From: Hymenobacter volaticus
GTDB lineage: Bacteria; Bacteroidota; Bacteroidia; Cytophagales; Hymenobacteraceae
Assembly: GCF_022921055.1 (NCBI RefSeq)
Contig: NZ_CP095061.1
Span: 3,201,501 to 3,265,500 of the forward strand
Reading direction: 5' to 3'
Length of the DNA: 64,000 nucleotides
The notes under the pieces: model-generated
The model's database searches: none
The model's input: the letters and a program-made list of their open reading frames with translations, nothing else
What the model was told of the DNA's origin: nothing
Shown here: piece after piece, positions 16,790 to 26,151 of the stretch
Layout: each line of letters begins with the position of its first letter
How positions within the stretch are numbered: the first letter of the stretch is position 1
Translations under genes and position numbers: made by a program

Positions 16790-18316
16790 TTAAAAGGTTA
16801 TTGACTGGATTTCAGTGAGGGCGGAGCCACCATTTTCGAGGGCTTCCAACACGTTGAAAACTTTGTCGGACCAGCCGGCTATCAGGGCTACTCCGTCTTC
16901 GGCGCGAACGTCGAGGGGAGCGGTACCGTGACCGGCGAGGTCGAAGAGGTACAGGCGAGCCTGTGGGGCCACCGTACGGCGGTACTCCGCCCACTCGTGA
17001 GCAATAGTGGCACCATTGAGGTGGGTGTTCCAGAGCTGGCAGTCGGTGAAAATCATCACTTTATCGACTACCTCCCGGCGGCGGCGCAGGTCCTCAATTA
17101 CCAGGTAGCCGTTGGTGCTGTAGCCTACCTCGCCCTCGCGGCGGTAGAATTCGTCGACGTTGCCAAGCACCGGCCCGCGGGGCAGGCTGAGGCGCTTCCA
17201 CGTGTTGCCGAACATACCAGCCGTGACGTGCTGGCAGCGGCTTTGCAGCAACATGCCGAGCACCAAGCCCACGTCATAGAGCTGCACTTTGCTGCGCGCC
17301 GACACCGGTTGCTGCATCGAGCCCGACACGTCGCAGGCGACTACTACGCGGGTGGCGGGGCCGAAACCGCGCAAGTTGGCGGCGCTGTGCGTTATGGCAT
17401 CTTCCAGAGCGGCAAGCACCGCTGCTACGTGGCCGTTTTGCAAGGCTTTCACCTCACGGTAAGCGGCCAAATAGCGGAAAGGCAACTGCTTGCTGCGCGC
17501 TACTGCCGTCCGGTCGGAGAGCGTGGTGCATACTTCCACCACCGCCTCGGCCGACACGTCGGCTTCGAGGATATTGCGTAGGTTGCGCAGCAAGGCCATG
17601 TAGCCAAGCTTGCCGCTGGCAATCAACGTCTCCCACTTTTCGCGGAAAGCCGCCGTACGTTCCACTTGCGTGGCGTAGGTAGCCTGCCCGAGCGCCGACA
17701 ACTCGGTTTCCCACGTGTAGGGCGTGGGCAAGGTTCCGGCCACCAACTGGTTGAAGAGAACCTGCTGCGCCTCGTTGCGGGGCGTGGGGTGCACCAAGAA
17801 GAGTGCGTCGCGCAACCGCACGGCCCCGGCCCGGTCGTACTTGGCCAGCTGGTAGCCGTCGAAACGGTTGAAGCTGGCGGCCAGACCTTTCTGCAACTGC
17901 TTGGAGAGGCGGTTGAGGGTTTTCACCCCTGCCCGCTGATTTGCTTGGGCGTAGCAAGCCAGCAACTCGGTGATTTCGTCGGGCCGCTGCACGATGCGGG
18001 CCACCAAGCGGCTCACTAGGTTGTCGCCGCGGTGCAAACGCGCCAGTTCTACGGCCAGCACCAAAGGCACCGAGCGCATGTACATCTGCTCGCGGGCGTA
18101 CACCGCCAACTGCGCCACAAACGTGGGGTCGTTGCGAGCCACCAACTCACGCAACCGAGTTAGCCGCGTATCGGCTTTCTCGTAGAACTGGTCGCTGAGG
18201 GCGGCCGTAGCCACAGCAGCGTACAATTCCAACTGGGGCGTGAGCGTGAAGGCGGCAGCGCCTTCGTGGTTCACAGTGTTGGGTTGGGCTTTGCGGAAAG
18301 TAAAGTTGAAACGCAT
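16790..18316 (-). CDS. Ro60/Rsr-like TROVE-domain RNA-binding protein
   Basis: Ro60 orthologues are ring-shaped HEAT-repeat proteins that bind Y RNAs on their outer face and misfolded RNA ends in the central hole. In bacteria (Rsr) they pair with Y RNAs and exonucleases, or sit in RNA-repair operons with RtcB. 508 residues. The TROVE region (about 1-330) begins MRFNFTFRKAQPNTVNHEG and shows the paired-helix pattern. The C-terminal vWA-like domain has the MIDAS motif DVSGSMQQP and later MIFTDCQLW. I chose the ATG at 18314-18316; a GTG at 18370 would add an unlikely Pro-rich 18 residues. It lies between the PcfJ-like gene and the RNA array, all on the same strand, so its RNA partners are very likely the array units. 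Confidence 0.93.
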   Translation of the reverse strand: MRFNFTFRKAQPNTVNHEGAAAFTLTPQLELYAAVATAALSDQFYEKADTRLTRLRELVARNDPTFVAQLAVYAREQMYMRSVPLVLAVELARLHRGDNLVSRLVARIVQRPDEITELLACYAQANQRAGVKTLNRLSKQLQKGLAASFNRFDGYQLAKYDRAGAVRLRDALFLVHPTPRNEAQQVLFNQLVAGTLPTPYTWETELSALGQATYATQVERTAAFREKWETLIASGKLGYMALLRNLRNILEADVSAEAVVEVCTTLSDRTAVARSKQLPFRYLAAYREVKALQNGHVAAVLAALEDAITHSAANLRGFGPATRVVVACDVSGSMQQPVSARSKVQLYDVGLVLGMLLQSRCQHVTAGMFGNTWKRLSLPRGPVLGNVDEFYRREGEVGYSTNGYLVIEDLRRRREVVDKVMIFTDCQLWNTHLNGATIAHEWAEYRRTVAPQARLYLFDLAGHGTAPLDVRAEDGVALIAGWSDKVFNVLEALENGGSALTEIQSITF

Positions 18317-18411
18317 GACGGTGGATTTGTGAGGTGGTGGAGGGGGAGCTTGTGGTTCGGCTGGCACCACGTGGTGGGCAGTACGGGGTTCTTTTTCGCC
18401 AACTACTTAGG

Positions 18412-19712
18412 TTAGCTCAGCAAATGCTTGGGAATCAGCAGGCGGTTGTCGGCTGCCCAACGCTGTATCCAGGCGCCTTCCTCGTCGTTGGGGCGGCGGT
18501 TGAACAGTCCCCGGGCTTGCACTATTGTGCGGTTGGCCTGCACTTCAAGCGTTACGGCACGGGTACCGTTGAGAGTAAGCGAGAAAATAGCGCTACGCCC
18601 TCGCCGACACGAATCGAAGTAGGAAGCCACGCAGTGGCGCAGGGTCCGACCCTCGTCGAGCAGGTTCCGGTAGGTGCGCAACTGGGTGATGCGCACCGGG
18701 CACTTGCTCCCCCAGAAAAATCCGGTATTGGCAGCGGCACCCAGGTGGTATCTAGCATCAAGCTGGTTTCAGGCACCCGGTATGGAGCCTGGGCTAGTTG
18801 ACGGTGCCACTGCGCCGTTTGCGTCAGTACACTGCTCATCGAGCGACCCTTCAGCGAAAAGCCCGGTTGAGCTGGTTCGCCATTTAGGCCCACCGCGCGC
18901 TTTTGGTGAATCCAGTCGCACACAGGCCCTAATTGATAGGGGTCGACCATGGATGCCGTGGCAAAGAAGTCGACCACTCGTAGCCAGAACTCGTCGTCGC
19001 GCCCCAGATAGCGGCTCAGACGGGAATCGAGCACTGGCCCTAGCCAAGCCAGCTGGTCGCGGGCAGCGAGTTGGGCGTAGCGCAAGGCATGGAGAAAGGA
19101 GTAACCCGCCGGGGCTAGGCGTAGGTGGTGCTCTACCTTGCGGGTAAGTGGCACCGGCAACCCCCGAAAGGTGCGTAGCGCCCCACCCCGCCCTAGGTGC
19201 ACGGTTAGCTCGGCAATGTTGAGGCCGTCGTGCAGGCGGCCGGCAGTCCAGGAGTTAATAACCCAGGCAGGCACGTCGCCATACTGGTCGAAGAGGTGGC
19301 GCACCAGGCTTTCCAGCTGCCGAAAGGGGTTCCGGCTGCGGGGCTGCCAGTCGGTTAGCTCCCGGCAACGCTGGGGCAGCCACTGGGCCACCGCCGCCAA
19401 GGCCGGGGCCAGTTCGGGGCGCCAGAGTAGTTCGGTACGCTTGGCGGCCAGGGCGAGCAGCAGTTTGGCGCACTGGCTACGCTGCGACTCTTTTTGTTCG
19501 TGAATGCAGTGCCGATAGAACTGCGCCAGCACCGAATTCTCGCCTAACTGAGCATTGATGACGGGCAGGGGGCCGTAGTGCGAAAACAGGTATTCCACCT
19601 GTTGGGGGAGCGGCCAGCGGCGCCAGTCGAGGCGCTTGGCCGCAGAAAGTACTATGCGCGCTTGCTGGGCTTCCCAGACGGCATGGGGTAAGGGTTTGAG
19701 ACGGTTGGACAT
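18412..19712 (-). CDS. PcfJ-domain-like protein (one-base frameshift in this sequence)
   Basis: About 433 residues after repair. The C-terminal part has the PcfJ-like pattern: LRHCVASYFDSC, then SLTLNGTRAVTLEVQAN, then IVQARGLFNRRPNDEE and IQRWAADNRLL. PcfJ-like proteins occur on conjugative plasmids and in many genomes. Their biochemical role is not established, so I propose none. The frame breaks at a C5 run on the plus strand (18709-18713; G5 in the gene). Adding one base joins PDFSGG to SKCPVRITQLRTYRNLLDEG without stops. It starts at ATG 19710-19712 and ends 95 bp before the Ro60 ATG, same strand, so it is probably the first gene of this operon. Confidence 0.75.
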
Positions 19713-19953
19713 CGGGGCAGATTCCCTTCACGAGGGCGGTTACCGATTGACAAATCAGATTGATAATTAGGCTCGGAGGCCGATAAGCTGAGTAGAATCC
19801 GGAAGCTTTCGTACATGACAGATGGCATAAAAAGTGGTGAATGAAATTTGCGATTCGCAGCAAATACAATTATTGTTTGTTAATTAATTATTACCGAAAA
19901 GGCACACGTTTTTCACGTCGCTTGAAATTAATTTTCAGCGAATAAATACTATG

Positions 19954-19988
19954 AAAAAGCCCGACTTCTGGTGGAAGCCGGGCTTTTT
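19954..19988. terminator. Bidirectional terminator-like hairpin
   Basis: Arms 19954-19968 and 19974-19988 pair over 15 bp with one mismatch. There are A and T runs at both ends and a 5-nt loop. No annotated gene ends here, which suggests an unannotated short transcript. Confidence 0.65.
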
Positions 19989-20152
19989 TCACGGATACGT
20001 CACGAGGTATTTACCTACGCGAATCGTTCAACGAAAAATCCCGGCCATACCAATCCCACTTGGCGCTCATAGGCCGCCACTCTGGTGATTGATACAGAAA
20101 ACTACTGTGTAACAGGCGCATGGCCGAAGGGATGAAAAGGGCTGAAAACAAA

Positions 20153-20179
20153 CCACCCGAACCTTCTGAGTTCGGGTGG
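20153..20179 (-). terminator. Terminator-like hairpin, minus strand
   Basis: Ten-bp perfect stem (20153-20162 with 20170-20179), 7-nt loop. On the minus strand it is followed by a T-rich TTTGTTTT tract. No upstream coding region on that strand is visible. Confidence 0.55.
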
Positions 20180-20622
20180 CGGAAGTATCAGAGGGAGTCT
20201 GCTACTACTTAGCTATACCGAACCGCGCATGAAACCATTGGCTTCCTGTCGTCTTGCTTACTGATATAATTAAAGTGGCGTAGCATGGGGTTATTGTGTT
20301 TGGTGTAACAAATATGAAAGGAGTTTTTGTATTAACCAAAATACATTCCAAAATATTTTAATTTATTTTTATTTAGAATGAATCAAGAACAATTAAGATC
20401 AATAAATAGCGGCCAACACATTCAGTATCTAGAAAAGATAAGACGGCATTTAACGTCAAATATCTCGTTTCAACCAGTGTATTTAATTTAAGAAATTAAG
20501 CTGACTAATTAGTTGAAATAACCCTCTGACGGACGCTCCTACACCACAGCTAAGAAGGAAAGTCTGTTGGTACCCTAAGATGAGTGGTAAGGATAGTTGA
20601 TGTGCTGCCCCATCCACAAGAC

Positions 20623-20770
20623 CGTCCTGCTGAACGGAGTCGAAGCATCTCGCGTGAATCGTAGCATATAGTAGGAGTTACCACCCTGGCGAGATGCTTC
20701 GACTCCGCTCAGCATGACAATTTCTGTGATAACCTCAGCACGCGAGATGCTTCGGCAAGCTCAGCATGAC
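20623..20770. repeat. Dispersed inverted repeat, locus A
   Basis: Copies of the core GCTGAGCGnAGnCGAAGCATCTCGC in inverted orientation: left arm 20624-20654, right arm about 20687-20718, plus an extra half-copy 20739-20770. Same family as loci B, C and D. Resembles REP/BIME-type intergenic repeats or a MITE. Confidence 0.8.
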
Positions 20771-20993
20771 GGTTACTGTGACAATAGCAGCGAAGAGTGG
20801 TCAACTACTCCTAACCTCTCCTAGCTAGAATGCGCAATATCATGTGTGGATGGGTATCGGATTACTCTGTTGTACTCTTGGCTTATAAGCTTTAGCGTAG
20901 ATGTGCTATGGCTAGAGCCGACTGGTTGGTACTGCTTCCGCTTGGTGTTGCTTGTTTTGCGTACTGTTTTGTGTATTCACTCTAGCTGCCTGC

Positions 20994-21896
20994 ATGCCTT
21001 GCCTTGCCACTTCCGAACGTTATAGCATCAGTTTGCCGAATGGTCACCGCTTTCCCATTGCTAAGTACGAACTGATCCGAGAGCAGCTGTTGTGGCAGGG
21101 CATAGCGCCACCGGATGATTTCTATGACCCGGGGCTGTGCTCCGAAGAAGACATTTTGCGCGTGCATTCGGCGGAGTACTGGCACCGGGTGCGCGACTTG
21201 CAACTCTCCCCTGCCGAAGTACGTCGGCTGGGCTTGCCACAGAGCCCGGAGTTGGTTCGTCGGTCGTTGAGCAGCGTGGCGGGCACGGTGCAATCGGCAC
21301 GGCGGGCGCTGCACGATGGTATAGGGATGAGTCTGGCCGGGGGTACGCACCACGCATTTCGGGACCGGGGCGAAGGGTTTTGCGTGCTCAATGACATTGC
21401 CGTGGCTGCTATGCACTTGCTGCACCATCAGCTGGCCAAGCAAATTTTGGTGGTTGACTTGGATGTGCACCAGGGTGATGGCACGGCCAGTATTTTTCGG
21501 GAGGAGCCGCGCGTGTTCACCTTCTCGATGCATGCCGGCGCTAATTACCCATTGCGCAAAGAGCAGTCGGATCGGGATGTGGCCCTTGACTTGGGTACCG
21601 ATGATGCCGCGTATTTAGCTATTCTCCGCGCCAATCTACCCGACTTGCTTGCCCAGGTGCAGCCAGACTTTATCTTCTTTCAGGCTGGCGTGGATGTATT
21701 GGCGACCGACAAGCTCGGCAAGCTGGCGCTCACGCCCGAAGGCTGCCGCCAGCGCGACGAGTACGTGTTGCGCCGGTGCCAGGAGCAGCAGTTGCCAGTA
21801 GCCGTCAGCATGGGCGGTGGGTACTCCGAGCGGCTCTCCGACATTGTGGATGCACATTGCAACACGTTTCGGGTGGCGTATGAGGTATTTGGGTGA
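20994..21896 (+). CDS. Histone deacetylase-family (class II-like) deacetylase
   Basis: About 300 residues. Bacterial HDAC-like zinc enzymes remove acetyl groups from small amines or acetyl-lysine. Seen: LPNGHRFPIAKYELI (N-terminal signature), LAGGTHHAFRDRGEGFCVLND (catalytic HH pair), VVDLDVHQGDGTASIF (zinc-binding DxDVHxGDG), TFSMHAGANYP, FFQAGVDVLATDKLG and SMGGGY. All catalytic residues are in place. The start is uncertain: I chose ATG 20994, because 19 residues before LPNGHRF is normal for the family. The frame is open further upstream from a TTG at 20952. A J-domain-like gene begins 51 bp downstream in the same direction. Confidence 0.9.
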   Translation: MPCLATSERYSISLPNGHRFPIAKYELIREQLLWQGIAPPDDFYDPGLCSEEDILRVHSAEYWHRVRDLQLSPAEVRRLGLPQSPELVRRSLSSVAGTVQSARRALHDGIGMSLAGGTHHAFRDRGEGFCVLNDIAVAAMHLLHHQLAKQILVVDLDVHQGDGTASIFREEPRVFTFSMHAGANYPLRKEQSDRDVALDLGTDDAAYLAILRANLPDLLAQVQPDFIFFQAGVDVLATDKLGKLALTPEGCRQRDEYVLRRCQEQQLPVAVSMGGGYSERLSDIVDAHCNTFRVAYEVFG

Positions 21897-21947
21897 ACCT
21901 GGCAGGGCCTCCCTTCTGTTCGATTACCTGCACCCTACCTTTGCCTG

Positions 21948-22960
21948 ATGAATCTGCACAACCCCGCCACCGATTTACCTGCCGCTAATTCCTTACCGAC
22001 ACTAGCTTCGGGCGAAGCGGTGGGTTCGCCAGCGCAACAGGCGTTTCGGGAGGCCGTGCAACAGGTGGAAGGCTTGCGCCAGCGGCTGCGCGACTTGCAG
22101 GTGGAGCAGGCCGAAGCCCGGCGGCGCTACTGGCAGCAAGTGGGCCCCGCCGCACGGACAGTAGTGGAAGCCAGACGCGCACTATTTGCACCACTGGAAG
22201 AAGCGCTGTTGCTGCCTTACTTCAGCCGCAAGGAGGAGCGCCAAATCACGGAGTTCATTCTTGGCAATGCCCGCTCCTTGCACAATCGGTTTGGGGAAGA
22301 CACGGCGGATATAGTGCTGAAATATGCTCCTAACCGCCGCGCAGCAGTTGAAACAGAAACAGCACCCCCGAAGACAAGACCCCGGACTTCTCTCCTGATT
22401 TAAATTCCAGCTTGCCGCCCCACGAGCAAGCTGCTGCTCATGCACGCGCCCGGCGCAAATCGAAAGCCCAGAAAGCGCAAGAAGCTGCTGAAAAGATTGC
22501 CCGGGAAGAGCAACAACGTCTTCTTTCCAACACCAAAACTCTGTACCGCCAGCTGGCCCGCACGCATCACCCCGACCTGGAGCGCGACCCGGCCACCCAG
22601 GCCCACAAAACGGCCTTGATGCAGCGCATCACCGAGGCCTACGAAGCCAACGACCTCTACACGCTGCTCCAACTCCTGTCGGAATCAGGGCCCGCCGCCA
22701 GCGCCGACGATGATGTACTGACCCGTTACACGCAGGCCTTGCACCAGCAGCAAACAGAGCTCAAACAGCAACTCAACGAGTTGAAATACGGCGACAATGG
22801 GTTTAGTGGCAGCAGCGGCAAAAAGCGCGAAGCGGAATTGCGCCAGCTCAAGCGCCATTTGCGTGCCGAGGCAGAGTATTTAGAACATATCCTCCGACTA
22901 ATTCAAGAGCCCGAAGGCTTGCGGGAGGTACTGCGCGACCTATCCGCAAGCGGCCACTAG
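21948..22960 (+). CDS. J-domain-like protein (one-base frameshift in this sequence)
   Basis: About 337 residues after repair, of the Bacteroidota type often called DnaJ-like. The N-terminal half is a coiled coil rich in Gln/Glu/Arg (residues 25-90), followed by FSRKEERQITEFILGNARSL. The second half has KTLYRQLARTHHPDLERDPATQ, a J-domain-like helix with an HPD motif, then KTALMQRITEAYEANDLYTLL. The HPD suggests it stimulates a DnaK partner, though the domain is not a standard N-terminal J domain. The frame breaks at a C5 run (22365-22369). A sixth C joins TETAPPEDKTPDFSPDLN into the second part. Follows the HDAC-like gene closely. Confidence 0.75.
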
Positions 22961-22996
22961 ACGGTGTAAAGCAGTTTTGCTGAAGCTCGCAAGACC

Positions 22997-23938
22997 TTAG
23001 GCCAGGAACTCCACCACTTGCGCTAATACGCCCGAGTCGCGCATGATGCGGTTGTGGCCCAAGCCGCTGGTAGCCCGGAAATCCAGCGCTGGCCAGCTGG
23101 CGGCAATAGCTTCGGCATCGGTGAAGGGCACGTTCAGGTCGTGGCGGTCGTGGAGCAGCAGGGCCCGCTGCACGGGCAGGTGGCGGCCCGCTTCTACTAG
23201 GCTAAAGCTTTCAGCCTTGCGGTTGAACTGCTGTTGAATGAAGCGAGCCATGTGGTCAACCACACTGTGCGGAAGGCGCAACAGGTCGGCGAACCGCTCG
23301 GCTACGTTGCGGGTGCTGCTTGGGGCGCTCATGAGTACCAAACGCGGCAACTTGCCCCCATCGGGCTGCTTGAATTGCACCGGCACCCCGGCCGTGCAGG
23401 CTGCCCCAAATGAATGCGCTACCACAGCGTACACGGGCCCAATGGCATCGGCTACGGCCTGTATTGCGCCGGCAAAGCTTACCAACGTCGCCCGTTGCCC
23501 TTCGGAAGCGCCGTGGGCGGGGCCATCGAGGGCCACTGCCCGATAGCCAGCCGCTACCAAGCCAGCCGCCATGGAGCCCCAAAAGCTCGCCCGGTGTTCC
23601 CACCCGTGCACCAGTAGCACCGTACGCCCCCCCGTAGCGTTCCACTCGTAGTAAGCCACGCGCCCACTACCAGCCTGCACTGAGTGCGACTGCGCCTTGG
23701 CCAGTGCCGACGCTTCCCACGCTTTCACGGGCAATCGGCGCGGCGTAGTAAACAAGCGCCAGGTTGACCGGAATGCCCACTCTTCCGAGAGGGCCGCTTG
23801 CAGCCGCAGTTGCAGGCGTAAGAACTTCAGGCCGGGCGGCACCGATGGATACAGCACTTTCGCGGGGCGGACGGGAGCGGGCTCAAACAAAGTTTCCAAC
23901 GGATAGAGGTCTGAGGCAGGCGAAAAGACATTAACCAT
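22997..23938 (-). CDS. Alpha/beta hydrolase
   Basis: A cytosolic alpha/beta-fold hydrolase, probably an esterase. The oxyanion region is LLVHGWEHRASFW, the nucleophile elbow VVAHSFGAACTAG (Ser in HSFG), the acid region LLLHDRHDLNVPFTDAEAI (Asp), and the catalytic His GLGHNRIM. The substrate cannot be told. Its ATG (23936-23938) lies 31 bp after the stop of the tetR-like gene on the same strand, so that regulator and this hydrolase probably form one operon. A GTG nine bases upstream is an alternative start. Confidence 0.88.
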   Translation of the reverse strand: MVNVFSPASDLYPLETLFEPAPVRPAKVLYPSVPPGLKFLRLQLRLQAALSEEWAFRSTWRLFTTPRRLPVKAWEASALAKAQSHSVQAGSGRVAYYEWNATGGRTVLLVHGWEHRASFWGSMAAGLVAAGYRAVALDGPAHGASEGQRATLVSFAGAIQAVADAIGPVYAVVAHSFGAACTAGVPVQFKQPDGGKLPRLVLMSAPSSTRNVAERFADLLRLPHSVVDHMARFIQQQFNRKAESFSLVEAGRHLPVQRALLLHDRHDLNVPFTDAEAIAASWPALDFRATSGLGHNRIMRDSGVLAQVVEFLA

Positions 23939-23969
23939 AACGGGCACAGCTAGCGGGTTAAGAAAGGAT

Positions 23970-24560
23970 TTACTCTGGTAGCAGTTCCAAGCGCAACTGC
24001 TCGAAAATCAAGTAAAACTGGCGCTCATCGTGGACGCGGGCCATTTGGAGCGCACCCGCCAACGTGGTCAGTACCTGCGCGGCTTTGGCCGTTGGTTGAC
24101 CTTTGAATGCTAAGGTGCCAGCCGCGCGGCCTGCTTCCAGCACACCCGCCAGAAATTCGGTTAGCTCCCGGGTTAGGAGGCGTAGCTCCTGCTGCATAGC
24201 CTCGGGAAGGGTCCGGAACTCGGCAGCCAACGAGCCAAACAAACACACCCGTTGCTCGCTGCGCAAATGCTCGAGATATACTTCAAAAAGGGCCTCCAGC
24301 TGCTGCTGAGGCTGCAATTCCGTTAATCGGGGTAAGCCACGCCACTTATTCAGCCGCTTGCGCTGCCGCTGGATGATGGCCGTCCCTAAATCTTCTTTGG
24401 TTGGGTAGTGATAGTGAATAGCGGCGGATTTTACGCCTAGCTCTTTGGCAATATGCTGATAGCTAAACGCATTGAATCCGCGCTCAAGCAACAGCTGCTG
24501 AGCCAGATTGAGGATGCGGGTGCGGGTATCGGGTGTAAGTACTTCCGGCTGATTCGACAT
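23970..24560 (-). CDS. TetR/AcrR-family transcriptional regulator
   Basis: 196 residues. The N-terminal helix-turn-helix TRTRILNLAQQLLLERGFNAFSYQHIAKELGVKSAAIHYHYPTKEDL is classical TetR, followed by an all-helical ligand domain (TetR_C-like, GTLAFKGQPTAKAAQVLTTLAGALQMAR). It probably represses itself and the hydrolase behind it. A near-perfect operator candidate lies 15 bp upstream of the ATG at 24558-24560. A TTG start three codons upstream is possible but less likely. The ligand is unknown. Confidence 0.92.
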   Translation of the reverse strand: MSNQPEVLTPDTRTRILNLAQQLLLERGFNAFSYQHIAKELGVKSAAIHYHYPTKEDLGTAIIQRQRKRLNKWRGLPRLTELQPQQQLEALFEVYLEHLRSEQRVCLFGSLAAEFRTLPEAMQQELRLLTRELTEFLAGVLEAGRAAGTLAFKGQPTAKAAQVLTTLAGALQMARVHDERQFYLIFEQLRLELLPE

Positions 24561-24574
24561 AACACTCAAACATA

Positions 24575-24594
24575 CTTACTTAGTAGTAAGTAAG
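24575..24594. promoter_or_regulatory. Candidate TetR operator
   Basis: Inverted repeat CTTACTTA-GTAG-TAAGTAAG: two perfect 8-bp half-sites with a 4-bp spacer, 15 bp from the regulator's ATG in the gap shared with the divergent amidase gene. The position and the 20-bp size fit TetR autoregulation. Confidence 0.65.
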
Positions 24595-24763
24595 CAAATA
24601 TCGCCTAAATTTTATACTTGGATAGCCTTGCCACTTACCCGCCGTAAAACCCTTTTGGTGCCATAGGAGTAGAGGGAGTTTCTTGGTGCAGATTGGACAG
24701 TTGCGCTCCCTGCAGCCTGATTAATGCTTTTAACCGTGTATTCTGGCTCGTTTTTTAGTACTC

Positions 24764-25849
24764 TTGTCATTTAGAATTTATTACCGCTACCTAGTTGCTT
24801 TGCGAACGGCCATTCTCTTTCTCCTGCTTTTGCTGGCTTCTGCCCTAGCCTTTAGCCAAACTAAATACCGGCAAGTAGTAGCCCGTCGCGGTGATGGTAC
24901 CCAAACTCTGCTGCGCCGCTATGGCCTAGCCCCGGCCACTTACTTGCGGCCTTTTCTAGTCCTAAACCGGGGCGCGCTCGGCAAAAACCAATCGTTGGTT
25001 GCCGGCCGCAAATACCGCCTCCCCCCCGTTGTACGCCGTACAGCAACCACTACGCGCCGTATTCAGCCGCGAACCGCTGCGCGGGCCGCCACGCCAGTAC
25101 CGAAAAAAGTGATACTGCCGCTGACTAGCTTTTTCGGCAAAGCCTACGACCAAACCCGGCCCTCCGATGGTCTGTTGCGCGGCGCGGTTTTCTACCTTTC
25201 TTCCGGCCACGGCGGCCCCGACCCTGGCGCCATTGGCAAGTATGGCAGCTATTCGTTGGCCGAAGACGAGTACGCCTACGATGTAACGCTGCGGCTAGCC
25301 CGGGTGCTTTACATGCATGGGGCCTTGGTTTACCTCATTATCCGGGACCCCAACGACGGCATCCGCGACCAGCCCGTGCTTCTCCCCGACTACGACGAAG
25401 TCACGTATCCGAGCCTGACTATCCCGCGGAGCCAGCTGGCCCGTCTGCGTCAGCGCATCAACGCCGTAAATGCCATTTATCCCCGCCACAAAGGCGCTTA
25501 CCAGCGCTTTTTGGGCTTGCACGTAGACAGCCGCAGCGAAGGCAAGAACATCGACGTGTTCTTCTACCACAACTCCAACAGCGCTGTGGGCAAACGGCTG
25601 GCGCAAAACATTCACAAGATGTTTACGGCCCGCTACAAGCGCGCCCAACCAAATCGGCCCTATTCCGGCACGGTATCGGCCCGCAACTCCTTGTATGTGG
25701 TGCGCAACAGCCACGCGCCGGCCGTATTCATGGAGCTAGGCAACATCCGCAACAACAAAGACCAGCGCCGTTTCCTCATCCCCGACAACCGCCAAGCCCT
25801 AGCCAACTGGATGTACGAGGGCATTCTAGCCGATTACCGCTCACGCTGA
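24764..25849 (+). CDS. N-acetylmuramoyl-L-alanine amidase with LysM-like domain
   Basis: A secreted peptidoglycan amidase of about 361 residues (Amidase_3). A hydrophobic signal (TAILFLLLLLASALAFSQ) is followed by a LysM-like segment (RRGDGTQTLLRRYGL...LVAGRKYRLPP, residues 40-90) and then the zinc amidase domain: YLSSGHGGPDPGAIG (zinc His), EDEYAYDV (zinc Glu), FLGLHVDSRS (zinc His) and VFMELGNIRN (catalytic Glu). It cleaves the bond between muramic acid and the stem peptide, in cell separation or remodelling. The start is TTG 24764; a second TTG at 24800 sits nearer the signal peptide. Confidence 0.9.
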   Translation: MSFRIYYRYLVALRTAILFLLLLLASALAFSQTKYRQVVARRGDGTQTLLRRYGLAPATYLRPFLVLNRGALGKNQSLVAGRKYRLPPVVRRTATTTRRIQPRTAARAATPVPKKVILPLTSFFGKAYDQTRPSDGLLRGAVFYLSSGHGGPDPGAIGKYGSYSLAEDEYAYDVTLRLARVLYMHGALVYLIIRDPNDGIRDQPVLLPDYDEVTYPSLTIPRSQLARLRQRINAVNAIYPRHKGAYQRFLGLHVDSRSEGKNIDVFFYHNSNSAVGKRLAQNIHKMFTARYKRAQPNRPYSGTVSARNSLYVVRNSHAPAVFMELGNIRNNKDQRRFLIPDNRQALANWMYEGILADYRSR

Positions 25850-25895
25850 GTAGTGCCAAAGCATCTGGTGTGATGACGTTGCAAATAACCACAGT

Positions 25896-26052
25896 ACGTC
25901 ATGCGCGCTTGCCGAAGTATCTCGCATACTAATGGTAAAACACAACACTATCAGCCCGTCCTGCTGAGCGCAACCGAAGCATCTCGCTAGGGTGGTAAAC
26001 CCTAATGTATGCAACGATTCACGCGAGATGCTTCGGCTCCGCTCAGCATGAC
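25896..26052. repeat. Dispersed inverted repeat, locus B
   Basis: Left-oriented copies at 25898-25925 and 25958-25987, right-oriented copy 26022-26052. Core identical in type to loci A, C and D. Occupies the gap between the amidase and msrB genes, which face each other. Confidence 0.8.
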
Positions 26053-26151
26053 GTCCTTGTGGATGGGGCAGCAAGGGAGACGCGGTGGCTCTGCTAAGTA
26101 GGACTTGCGTGGTGCCTGGCAGTACTATATAAGGGAAGCTTAGTTAAACTT

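Larger units (their letters stand above)
19713..20993. other. Intergenic region without a recognisable gene
   Basis: About 1.28 kb, A/T-richer than its surroundings, with no frame resembling a protein family. It holds two terminator-like hairpins (19954-19988 and 20153-20179), inverted-repeat locus A (20623-20770) and presumably the promoters of the PcfJ-like and HDAC-like genes. The hairpin at 20153-20179 has its T-rich side on the minus strand, so a short minus-strand RNA may end there. Confidence 0.5.

Noticed and set aside
20623..20770. Locus A as an insertion sequence
   Set aside because: Too short for a transposase, with no target duplications seen. The same core recurs in other gaps, so it was called a dispersed repeat.
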